Assembly: GCA_900660155.1 (NCBI GenBank) | Contig: CABFPE010000348.1 | Location: 554,015-618,014, forward strand | Reading direction: 5' to 3' | Length of the DNA: 64,000 nt | From: Hofstenia miamia | Lineage: Eukaryota > Xenacoelomorpha > Acoela > Hofsteniidae | Part shown: one piece after another, positions 54,271-64,000 of the stretch | Numbering within the stretch: the stretch's first letter is position 1 | Layout: every line of letters begins with the position of its first letter | The notes under the pieces: generated by a model | Database searches by the model: none | What the model saw: the letters and a program-made list of their open reading frames with translations, nothing else | What the model was told of the DNA's origin: nothing | Made by a program: the position numbers and the translations under genes

Positions 54271-56913
54271 TTGAACAAATATTTTACCAAGACTGTACAC
54301 CATTTTAATTTTGTGTTGTAGTGATAACATAAGCGACCAACAGCAAGGCGAGGCGAAATATTTTGAAAGTATACACAAAATTGACCTTAGAAATGCATTT
54401 CACAGCATTGTTTAAAGCACAATTGAACAAACAAATTTTATTTTTACATGCTGATTTTACTTTTAGGTTTTTTGTCCAGGTGGGATCGCCTGACCTTCCA
54501 GGAGGAAGCGGGGCTCGTCCCTAAACCCCCGTGGCAATGGGTCTGTATGTACGAGTGTACTAAGCTTATTTAAAAATTTGTATTTGAAATTGTTTTCTGG
54601 CATTGTTAGCAGGCTACAAGCAGGTCATGAACAATTATTCATATATTTGCAACTTTCAAGTTGACAGTACACGCTTTGGATATTTGAATGATGCATGTAT
54701 GTGTATGGCCAACCATAGAAATTTTCTTGAAAACTCAATAAATTTGTGTATCGAGGAGGATTCAGTAAATTTAACCTTGACCTTTACATGTCGTACATTA
54801 TTACGCTCAAACATCCAAGCGTGGCGCTGTTCGTAAGTGTGTTTCAAATTAAAAATTGCTGTTGATTTAGTTTGACTACAGAGTCTAAATTATTATAAAA
54901 CTTAGATGGTAGGTGTATTTACATTAACTAATTAATCCAATCATATAAAACATAATACAAACGATTTATCTGAAAATGCCGCGATTAATAGAAATTACAT
55001 TATATGAAACTATTAAAAAATGTTTTTCTATATTTCTAAAATAAGGTCATGTAATTATGATACGACTCATAAATGAAATGAAAACTTATACCGAGTTTGT
55101 TATTAACTGGTAATATTAAAGACAAAAGCAAAGCGATATTTGTGCCACAGTTTATAAATACACTGCACAGTCTCAACATTCTGAAAATTTGAGGAAATTT
55201 TGGTTTCTTCAACTATAGAATATCAAAATTTGCTTAAAAAATTTGAAATGTTTCTAGTGGCTTAAAGGGGGACATTGTACATGCTTTCCTAATCAAATGG
55301 GGACACGTCCCCTCTGCCCGCCCCTCAATCGCCAGCCCTGCAAAGACGAAGGACACTACACCACCCACCTAATACCTCAATGCCGTTTTCCTATGAAAAA
55401 ACATAAGTTTGTTGGTGGCTCCTCGTTTCAGTAGTTTATAGGGGCTCAGGTCCCTTAGGCCTTAATCCGGTCCTGATGACTAAGTAAACTTCATTTCGGC
55501 CTCTGAAACTAGTCATTGTTTCCGAACTTTTGTGAATTTGGTGTTATCACCAATAATACCAATAATAAAGAGATTGTAAGATCAACGGTAATTATTGAAA
55601 AGTCGTTGGATTTCAATTAAATTCTTTGTTTGTTTCAATACGCTATGATGTAATTCACCAAGCGCCAAAAAATCAGATTTCAATTTTTCATCCGATTTTA
55701 CCCGTAAGTTATATAAATGGACGTGCTATTAATCGCGTGGTGCTATTTTGGTTCAATATTAAATGCAGATCTTAAATCGCATCAGAACATATCTAAAAGA
55801 TATTTCAGTTTACTAAGGGCATATTACGGTTTGAAGAAAAAAGTAGTATTCATTTTACAAGGGCAAACTATCTCTTCAAAGTCAGCCAATTTGAATAAAT
55901 CTGTAGCCCTTGATATTTTCCAATCCCACTTGCCATTTATGAATTTAAAGAAACATCAACAAAAACGCTTCAAATATTGATACTTGTTATTAAGAACATA
56001 ATTAGAAAAGATGTTGCTAAAGTCATTTTTTTTACATAAAGCCAGTTATTGAATTAAAATTTACCTCTAAATGCATGGGTAAGGTAAATGTTGACCAAAT
56101 CTTAAAAATCATTGAATTTGAGCATGATAAAAGCCAAAGTTTTCCATGTGTATTAGGGTTATGTTTATTTACTATTATTTATGGCCATACCACAGTCAGT
56201 TCAGCTTTTTTATGAAACAATTGAAATTATCTTTCTTTTTTCTAGTTCCAAAAAGCTCCCCATAAATCATACTATTGTTCTAGAATGCTATAAGGAATTT
56301 ATCGAAAAATTGGAAAAAATTTATTTTACAACACTAAAAAATATTGCATGTGTTTTTACAAATCATTTGGTATTGTAAATTTCATATTGAGCTTTTCAGC
56401 TATACGACAATCAATTTCGAGTATAACATTAAAAATGCTCCCTGTGAAAATGGTTTTTAATTTGTAAATTAAGAATGAGGATCGATAATTGAAAATAGGC
56501 TTTAGCTTTGCTGTAATTTATTTTCAGATCTATCTAAGATGTATATGCCCGACCTTAAAACCTAGTATCAAAAGACTTTTTAACAGTACTAATTGTTGCA
56601 AGTCGTGCTGTTGCATTGAGTACTGACCTTTGCCTGCTATTCTTCATTAAAATCAACGCTTTTCTGAGATGAAGATGTCGAATCGCATAAAATCAATACG
56701 GTCTGTTAGACATGGGCAATCTATATCATTGCCCGTCTGTTGATGCTTCATTTTCATAATTGTTTTTAGTGGTACTCCTTGCTAGCACTCTGGAACATGA
56801 TTAATAACATAAAAACGGTTTTGATTTATGAAAGTAAGTCAATATAAAAGATAGAACACATTGATTAGTAATATTTAAATACATATTTCGATAAAGTACT
56901 TAAATTGTCGCTG
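54271..56913. other. AT-rich stretch with MITE ends
   Basis: At 55300-55345 the sequence CCCCTCAATCGCCAGCCCTG, and at about 55462-55480 GCCTTAATCCGGTCCTG, are each, inverted, like hAT-type ends (CAGGGCTGGCG and CAGGACCGGATTAAGG). Partner ends were not found. GC-rich 54478-54540 (GGTGGGATCGCCTGACCTTC) is unidentified. The 77-codon frame at 54603 and the 87-codon frame at 55717 are not recognised. Confidence 0.4.
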
Positions 56914-57380
56914 CAAGTGGTCCATTGATTTTTGACTCAACCCAAACAGATTTCGCTGAAAATCGACTGAACCCAATCCAAATAGAGTTTTTTAAAATGT
57001 GTTCCAACCTATCCTAGCCTAACCCAATCATAGTAATTCTAGGGTTTCCTCAAGACACCAGACTTAAACTAAATTAAGTTTTTGGCACTGTCAGCCTCGC
57101 CTGATATATTAAAGTCGTAATAAAAGAGGTTTTCAAATAAACTCCATTGAGGCTTTCATTTCTTGAGAAATTCATGATATATTTTAAAGTAGACAATAAG
57201 CTCATAATATACAATTAGTCATTATCATTCATGTAGATGACGACCCTTTTATTAGCAAAAAATTACCTAACCCAACCCACCTACTAGCATTTTTTAACAA
57301 TATGGCCTGACTCAACTAAACCCATTTCCATCAAACTGCGGCACAACCCACGTCAACCTATGGATTAACGCAACCACTTG
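56914..57380. mobile_element. MITE, 467 bp, hAT-like
   Basis: Left end CAAGTGGTCCATTGATTTTT and right end, inverted, CAAGTGGTTGCGTTAATCCA. Sub-terminal AACCCAA/TGGGTT motifs are frequent on both sides. No coding. Target duplication not clear. Confidence 0.65.
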
Positions 57381-59027
57381 CAAACGTGATCTAAACAATA
57401 TTATGATATATTATAGCAATAAAAATTTTTAATAGCAAAGAATTATTTGATAAAGTGATTTGACGCAGATGTGTTACACGGAGTTTTTTATAAAGAAGGT
57501 ATAAAATATCGCAATCTTTGGAGGTCTTAGGCAAAAGTTCAAGTCATAAACCATGGCCGAGATTAAATTCCAAAAAAATGAAAATAGTCATAACTTTAAT
57601 GCACATCATGTCACCTCTATGAATATTTTTCTAATACAAATTGCTACAGCCAATTTTTTAGTGCTTACAAATAGTGAAAATTATGTATGCAATTGTATTG
57701 TACTACTTACTAAACAAGACTCAATTACTATTAATGCAATAACTGAATTTATTGTATAAAACAACGACACTATGTACAAAATTGAAAACATTTTATTTCA
57801 GGTAATTGATGCCATTCAAAAACATTTTTGGTCATAGATTTTTTTAATATTTAAGAGCAACCTTTTCATTGATGCTGTTTCTTCAAGTAGTATTTGCCCA
57901 ACAATATATCTTCATATGCAACGATAATTTCGATGGGGTTTTGTCAATAACAATGTGATCGGCATACAATTACATGTAACTTCACTAATGAACCCTACAA
58001 TTGCTCTACAATTTTGCTTCCACGAAGTATCCACGAGTTACATGGATCGCATTTTTCGATCCAGACTCATTCCAGAGTCATGGACAAACCTGCAAAAAGA
58101 AAAAAACTGGGTGAAGAAGCATATAGACAGAAGAATTGAGCTAAGTAATAAGCTTAGGCTATGTAAGAAAGAGTTAGAGACAGTGGATCATTTCATAGCC
58201 TTGTGTGAGAAGTTGGCGCAAAATGAGCATAAGTTCCGGAGAACGTTTTACAAAAAATGCATGAATCTGTTGTGTTGCGCTGTGCCTGTTGTGTAATATA
58301 ATACTCTTTTCCATGATGTGTTCTGTAAAAAAAAACCCACACAATGGCAAGGCTGCGAGAACGGCATTTGAGAGACACTTAAATCAACCAAAAATTTTAA
58401 ACGTGGGAACTTCAAAACGGTTTTTACTCAAGAAAAGGCACTTAAGGATCGCATTGCTTACATTTCCACACAGGGTTTTAATCTATCAAAGCAGACGTTT
58501 TCAAGATGGCATTTAAATTTGCAATGCTCTCAAATTAGCGAAAATTGAGTCAAACTTTAATTCCAATAAAGTGGAATATTAATAAGCAATCAAGCGGAAA
58601 TTGGTGGCTTGCATTTTAAAAGTGTGATTTGTCCTTAAGAAAGCCTGAAAATCTTACAAGTCTTTAAAGAATACTCGATGCTCGTTCAGTAAAACTAACC
58701 CTCTTTCCACTAGGGCTTTTTCGAAATCTGTGATGACTTCTACAGACAATTTTTAAAATTAATGACATATCTGCATGTCCCCAATTTTAGCCCCTGATAA
58801 TTTTTTAAGAACGTATAATCATTAGCTTGACATTCTTAATACAAAACGAAATTATTAAATGTAAGATGAAATCAATATAAATGAAATAATCTGTTTTGAA
58901 TTTTTTGTAGCTAAGAAGTATAGAGGCTTGAGAAGCATCGACAATTTGCACAATATAGCAAGTTCATTAATATTTCACTTATAAGTGTATTATACTTGCA
59001 ATTTAGCTATTTTGGGAATTACGTATG
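57381..59027. other. AT-rich stretch
   Basis: Nothing beyond the LINE scrap at 58090-58235 is recognised. The 68-codon frame at 57553 is low in complexity and not supported. Confidence 0.45.
58090..58235 (+). pseudogene. LINE C-terminal zinc-finger scrap (R2/NeSL-type)
   Basis: LRLCKKELETVDHFIALCEK, then LAQNEHKF, is the same finger segment as at 22.25 kb (CRLCKKECETVDHLIAGCEK). The first Cys has changed to Leu. About 45 codons; truncated at both sides. Confidence 0.7.
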
Positions 59028-59879
59028 CTTATTTGCAGGGCCGGCTTTAGCCAGCGCGTGGCCCGGGGCAAAATATGCATATATGTTAAAATAAAAAGTC
59101 ACGTTATCAACGTCCTGTATTATAATGTGGGTTCGATCGCTTATTTAGTTGTTGTAAAAGTACATAGATCTGTGCTTGCATATGATGTTTTGGTAAATTA
59201 TATAGCTTGAAAAATATAATTAATCATATAATTTTAAATCAATAATATAATTATAAATCATTGTATATAATTACATTCCAACAAACGAAAATTTATTGCT
59301 AATAAATCAAAAGAGCAATTTCAGTAAGTCTATACATTGTAACTTGAGGATATTACAAAAATAGTATGCAATTAAACATTTTTAGGGGTCATTTAGTATT
59401 CTAAGGTATATTCAAGTCACTTTAAAGAAACTAAATCTTTGGAAGGCAATGACAAACTTCAAAGTATCTTGAATTCACCTTAAAGCAAATCAGTGTTTTG
59501 AGAACCGTCTAATGTTTTAGGACATCCTTACGTTATTCTAAAGAGAATCAATGTACTAATTATAGTTGTGTATATTTTATCATCTAATCAAATATTAGAT
59601 TGCAAAAAAATTCATGCAACTGTAGAAAACGTGTTAAACGTAAAAGGAAAAGACATAATATAGATTGATCCTTAAAAATGTTCGTATTCTCAAATTTATT
59701 TCGATCAAGGCAAGGAAACTTTACAAGAATATATGAATCATAATTATACATAATCGCCTTTACAGTCAATGATTTCCTGGCAATGAAATTGCAGTTTTTC
59801 ATATTCATATTTCATAACTTAATCGCTATTTGTGCTAGCACATTCTTTGATGAAAAGTTCAACATCTTGTTGGGTATAA

Positions 59880-60830
59880 ATTGATCTTGGTTCTTCTCAT
59901 TTCAAACTTTGGAAAAAAAACATGTGGTCTAGCATATTGTCATCAGGCGAATAGGGTGGCTGATGTAGACGTCTTATGTTTTTGGATTCGAGATAATCAG
60001 ATGTTAACTTAGAAACATGCGGCCTGGCATTGTCGTGCATAATCACGGAATTCGCTGGAGAAATAGCTTTGTGTGACATTCTGAGATCGTAAGAATCAAA
60101 TGCAGTCAATGTTTCAGCAAGGAAATCAATGTAAACATTTGAATCAATTGTTTGACCACTTGGTAAAACCTTCACATAGCTTAAGCCTGTAAATGTAATG
60201 GTCACCATGGCCATAAACTTTTTATCCATTGGGCATCGTCTGGCAAATTTAGGCTTATCAGCATCGAGTGCCACTCATTGACGTCTTGTGACTGAGTTTC
60301 AAACCGGTCGTTCAAAAAACTGTTTTTCGTCAATGATGATCAAATTTTTATATGATTTCGGGTAGACAAGTAGCGTAGGATTTCTTGGCATCCTGCCGCA
60401 CGATTTTCCTTATTGTTGTTAGTTAACACATGGGACACCAACTTGCTCCCAATAGATAAGTATCTCAGATCATTCGTCACAACATCTTTGAATCATATGG
60501 AATGATACATTATGTTTGACAGCCAGCTCCTGCAATGTAAAATCATTGTTATTGGTTAATTCTTCCTCGATCACTTCCCTCAGTTCTAGTCATTTATCTG
60601 TAGACGGGCGGCCACTTCTATGTTTACGTTTAAAGTGCATCTTTTCACCTTCTGTGAATTGTTTTGCAACAACTTGAACTCTGTGGAGGCCCACAATGTT
60701 TTCTCCAAATGCTGTACAAATTATTTCATGAGATTTCGTTGCATTTAAGTTATTTCTTTTAGAAATTCAACTAACAAATTAATATCACGCGAATTTATAT
60801 CCATATCCAAATCATAAAGTTTTTAAATTA
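59880..60830 (-). pseudogene. Mariner transposase, DD34D type (broken)
   Basis: From the right: GRPSTDK then LELREVIEEELTNNNDFTLQ and ELAVKHNVSFHMIQRC (helix-turn-helix), near 60330 IIIDEKQFFERPV (first Asp), then VALDADKPKFARR, VIMHDNARPHVSKL (second Asp) and PPYSPDDNMLDHMFF. The last Asp follows the second after 34 residues, the mariner DD34D signature. Several stops and shifts interrupt it, including TGA where RRQWVAL is expected near 60272. Confidence 0.88.
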
Positions 60831-60868
60831 AATTAATACAACATCTTTAAACAGCGATGAAACTTAAT

Positions 60869-60971
60869 CAAAATTAAATAATTTTTTTAATAAATATTTT
60901 TAATACGAACATTCTTTTCATAAAAGAATGTTCGTATTAAAAATATTTATTAAAAAAATTATTTAATTTTG
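60869..60971. repeat. Perfect inverted repeat, 50-bp arms, 3-base loop
   Basis: The left arm (60869-60918) and right arm (60922-60971) are exact reverse complements around CAT. The arms include TAATACGAACATTC, a variant of the mariner's inner terminal sequence. Confidence 0.95.
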
Positions 60972-61158
60972 TTTAAATTTGATATAAATTTGAAATAAAT
61001 TTGCGAATATTTTAAAACGAACATTTTTAAGGATCAATCTATAGTATGATAGAACAAAAATTTATATTATATTTCTAGAAGGTAATAAATTTATCAAATA
61101 ATTCTCCTGGTTTTTGAAGTCTAATTGAATTAAAGCATATATATTATTTACCAGGTAT

Positions 61159-61188
61159 CAAGGAGTGCTTAATATTAAGCACTCCTTG
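61159..61188. repeat. Perfect 30-bp palindrome
   Basis: CAAGGAGTGCTTAAT is followed directly by its reverse complement. Confidence 0.9.
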
Positions 61189-61274
61189 CGCGTATTTATA
61201 AAGATTTCTTACTTGCTCTATCTTACTAAAATTCTTTATTCAATTCAAAAAATCTAAATTTCATGCTACATTAA

Positions 61275-61448
61275 ACCAGTAGCGTAGCCAGAAAAAATGT
61301 GGGGGCAATTTCAATCTAAATAATACAAACAAAATAATTTTCTAAAAATTTTATTATATTTTCAACAGAATCCTTAACTTCGGAATCCAAACTTTGAAAA
61401 TTTGGAGGCGGACATGGCTCCGTTTGCTTCCCCTTGCTACACCTATGC
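61275..61448. mobile_element. Small hAT-type MITE
   Basis: CAGTAGCGTAGCCAG at the left and CCTTGCTACACCTATG at the right form imperfect inverted ends. Flanks CATTAAAC and CATCAATC match in six of eight bases. Non-coding, about 174 bp. Confidence 0.5.
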
Positions 61449-62358
61449 ATCAATCTCAATTGATAGCAGTTAGACACCAATTAACCATTCTATGTAAATG
61501 GTAGATCACAAATATCTCTTAATTAAAAAAGTAGGTTCTACATTAAAAACTTGACTAAATGCTAATTATTTAGAAGAATGTACGTGCATCAAAGCTTTTG
61601 TTTTAAAAACATGATTTCCAATCAATTAGCAAAAGACATTTTGGTGGTAGCATTAGAAATAGTAGCTCTGTATTGAACTTCTTATTTGATTGGCCATTTA
61701 TTTTGTCCACACTTCTAACAAGAAAATTGTCCATAACCGCATTTTGCAAGATGACAAACTTTGCTTCCTAGCTTAGTTAGTCCTTACCGGCTTGTACAGA
61801 AAGTCATACATTTTGTGAAGCCATAGTTGAAAATCGGCAGGAAATAATCCCATCACATCATGAAGAAGTCTTAAAATTTTATACATGCATTTATAAAAAT
61901 TATAGAATTTTCTGATATTCTTGTGCAATTAATTAATGATTTTTGCTGATTTCAATTTCGAATCCTCTTCAATGTGCATGAGATCAAAAAGCCTAGTTAA
62001 CAGAGCCGGCCTTAGCCAGCGCGGGACCCGGGGCAAAATATGCACATAAGTAAAATGAAAAAATCACCTATGCATAAATCTCAATTGATAGCAGGTTCAA
62101 ATCACTTAGAAATTTTCTGTATATGGTAGATCACAAATATCTTTTAATTAAAACGTTAAACACGAAAAGAGTCTTATTTGTTGTGAATCACAGTGTACAT
62201 ATTAAAGTATATACCCTAATGTTCAAATGCAACTAGCAATATAATTGTTAAATTCAAATTGTGAAAAATTTAATATTAATTTTCATAAATTTAATAATAA
62301 TTGCTTAGCGCGGGGCCCATGGCATTCACCATCCCTTAAAGTCGGTACTGCTTATTTG

Positions 62359-62704
62359 TTAAATATATAAATTTTTAACATGTTTCGATCGAAATTTGTA
62401 GCTCTAATAAGGGCTGATTTGGAAGTGAAAGGTACTGCGATGAAGATTAAAGAAGACTAGGAAGTTGAGGAAGATCATCACAGGAACATAAATTTGGTGT
62501 ATATATAGAGAATATTCGATAGCAGGGTCAATCACTTTTCCAGTATGATTAGGTAGAAAGATGTTGCATGAAGATAAATAAGGTGATATCTTGACTGGTG
62601 ATGTATTCCAATGGTCTTAAATACTTGGCCTTGGCGGACGAATAAAACTACTTGGGCGTTTACTATTGGGCTTTTGTAGAATTTCTGCTTAGATTGTTTG
62701 AAGT
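62359..62704. other. AT-rich spacer
   Basis: No gene seen between the hAT element and the SOX pseudogene. Confidence 0.5.
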
Positions 62705-63018
62705 AAAAGACTTCCTGGAATTTCCTCTTCGAGGCTTAAATTTATACCCAGGGTTTTTGAATCTATGAATCATTTTCAGCGAAGCAGCCTTTTCATAAAA
62801 ATATTCCTTTTCCCGTTTGACAATGTTTTCTATTGGTCCCCGAGGTGAATACTTAGTTCAGAGTGATTGACAGTTCTCTCTTCTTGAATGATTTTTCTTC
62901 TCTTTTCCGATGAAAAAATCATAAATGCATTCATAGGACGTTTAAAACGAGTTTCATTTTCTTTGGCTGCTGAAGTGCGTGGTAGGCTCATAAGGAATAC
63001 CATTTCGAATGATTTCAT
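62705..63018 (-). pseudogene. SOX-family HMG-box pseudogene
   Basis: The frame from 63018 reads, after 25 codons, KRPMNAFMIFSSEKRRKII then VNHSELSIHLGDQ, the first two helices of a SOX-type HMG box. At the next position the invariant Trp codon is TAG, then KTLSN, a one-base deletion, and in the new frame REKEYFYEKAASLKMIHRF and NPGYKFKPRRG, which completes the box (third helix and the Y-K-PRR tail). It resembles SOX proteins generally ('..YYEE.A.L...H...P.YKYKPR'); subgroup not assigned. Two breaks in about 80 codons and no intron suggest a decayed retrocopy or gene relic. An intact protein would bind and bend DNA as a transcription factor. Confidence 0.85.
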
Positions 63019-63179
63019 CTGTTAATGCATTGCTATATATTTCGCACTCATCACAGTCAATTAAGGATTATTTGATTAACGACGGGACGTAATCAAGAGC
63101 AGGCTTTGCTAATCAGAGGCCCGTTGATAAAATTTAACAAATTAACCGGCCTGCTGAATATCGCTGATTACGTGTAACC

Positions 63180-63645
63180 AACAATGAAATAACTTGCAAT
63201 ATATTTGGAAGAAATTATTGCTGAAGATCCACTACATGCTAGCAATTTATTTAACAACTACTTTTCCTCTGTTTACGAAGAAAACGACAAAAATTTTTCT
63301 TCTTATGAATGACAAACATATAATGAAATTCAAATAAACTTAGATATGGTTTGTAAAGCTTTAGATATGATTACGCCTAGTGGATGTGGTTTAGATGATA
63401 TACCTGCTAAATTTATATATGAATTTCGAAATGAACTTTCCGTTCATATCTTAAATCTTTTTAAAAATTGCATACGGAATTGCTCAATTCCAAATATATG
63501 GAAAAGATCTTATATTACACCAATTTTAAAAAGTGGATGTAAAACAAATGTTAAAAACTATAGACCAATAAGTATTTTGCCTAAGATTGGACTCATATTT
63601 AAAAGGATTATATTTTGGAATCTTTATCCCATCATAAGAAACTAG
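63180..63645 (+). pseudogene. LINE reverse transcriptase N-terminal fragment
   Basis: NYFSSVYEENDKNF is followed after a TGA by VCKALDMITPSGCGLDDIPA and KFIYEF, then IPNIWKRSYITPILKSG and NYRPISILPKIGLIFKRIIF. These are the block before RT motif 1 through the NYRPISL motif of CR1/Jockey-type LINEs. Ends at about 63645 without the catalytic YADD part. Confidence 0.88.
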
Positions 63646-64000
63646 TAGGAGTTTATTAGACTGAGTAAGTATTTCCAGCATGAGATTATGAAGACTTACT
63701 TACGAATTGATGGATTGGCAAATTCGGTCGTTATTCATGGCCACTAAGAATCAAGGGTGGACGTGAGTACATATTTTCGTACCCAACGCAAAGCCACTCT
63801 CGTAAAATTCTAAAAAAGCTACTCCCAACCCATGCCCTCACCCACAGCGAACAAAAATCATACCCGAATCTGACCCGCGGTTTTACTTAGAAAAAGCAGT
63901 TTTTCCCATAGCAAAGTATTTTACAGTACAAAATAAATTGTATATATACTATGATGATTTAATATAATGTATTGATTAACTTTATGTCTGTGGGTGAGGT
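63646..64000. other. Window end, repeat-like
   Basis: CCATGCCCTCACCCACAG (63823-63850) and GTGGGTGAGGT (63990-64000) are inverted to each other in part, and CCCGAATCTGACCCGCGG recalls the MITE at 21.5 kb. Probably the edge of a MITE cut by the window. Confidence 0.35.

Larger units (their letters stand above)
59661..61041 (-). mobile_element. Mariner element with perfect terminal repeats, 1381 bp
   Basis: TAGATTGATCCTTAAAAATG (then TTCG) stands at 59661 and, inverted, at 61041, with TA on both outer sides (59659-59660 and 61042-61043). The transposase is on the minus strand. A 50-bp perfect hairpin lies near the right end (60869-60971), which lengthens the element relative to a typical 1.3 kb mariner. 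Confidence 0.93.
59036..62350. mobile_element. hAT-type element (3.3 kb) with perfect 8-bp target duplication, nested
   Basis: Left end CAGGGCCGGCTTTAGCCAGC (59036) and right end, inverted, CAGTACCGACTTTAAGG (62350). CTTATTTG precedes the left (59028-59035) and follows the right (62351-62358), an exact 8-bp duplication. A second copy of the left end lies inside at 62001 (CAGAGCCGGCCTTAGCCAGC). The interior also holds a mariner (59661-61041), a MITE (61275-61448) and repeats around 61440-61520 and 62069-62150 that match each other. No hAT transposase recognised. Confidence 0.7.

Noticed and set aside
58289-58516. 75-codon frame at 58.3 kb
   Set aside because: No motif, and it starts within the decayed region after a LINE scrap.
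62830-63018. Capicua or BBX-type HMG box
   Set aside because: KRPMNAF with ERRKI-like spacing, NHSELS..LG and the Y-K-PRR tail fit SOX better than Capicua (RRPMNAFMIFSKRHR) or BBX.

Overview
The window is AT-rich, intron-bearing, transposon-dense nuclear DNA from an animal. An arthropod is the most likely source: there are piggyBac, mariner, hAT, Penelope and CR1/Jockey-type LINE remains, plus a helix-turn-helix mariner-like transposase type common in insects and spiders. The species cannot be named. Two host genes are recognisable, both on the + strand. REV1, the translesion dCMP transferase of DNA repair, lies in nine exons from 18179 to 27461. CEP19, the centrosomal/ciliary protein 19, lies in two exons at 28186-28440 and 34009-34251, split by a 5.6 kb intron. 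A SOX-type HMG-box pseudogene sits at 62705-63018 on the minus strand.

Layout. 1-3012: LINE A (minus), partly assembled twice around a single n. 3150-6620: LINE B (+), split by a short LTR element (5464-6219) with a 5-bp target duplication. 6880-8520: fragments of a LINE and a piggyBac transposase. 8521-13090: AT-rich DNA, an n-bounded duplication, a 21-bp minisatellite and a set of basic coiled-coil reading frames. 13090-16794: LINE C, which looks intact. 18179-27461: REV1, with a piggyBac element and a LINE scrap in intron 5. 28186-34251: CEP19, with two mariner-like transposase remnants in its intron. 35560-39451: two LINE remnants in opposite orientations. 39658-41643: a hAT element with an 8-bp target duplication and a piggyBac deletion derivative. 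41644-52560: mostly AT-rich DNA with (TA)n tracts, a second and older copy of the 38 kb LINE, and a MITE. 52955-53900: a Penelope-like element. 54-59 kb: sparse MITEs. 59036-62350: a hAT-type element with a perfect 8-bp target duplication that holds a whole mariner (59661-61041). 62.7-63.6 kb: the SOX pseudogene and a LINE RT fragment.

The most interesting signal is in the LINEs. In LINE C and in the distinct LINE A, ORF1 ends in UGA followed by CUA, and ORF2 continues in the same frame with no AUG before the endonuclease catalytic residues. UGA-CUA is the known leaky-stop context, so these elements may make ORF2 by stop-codon readthrough. Other points to check are the REV1 exon 7/8 junction, whose phases do not fit, the large unclassified element around LINE C, and several repeats bounded by single n characters that look like assembly artefacts.
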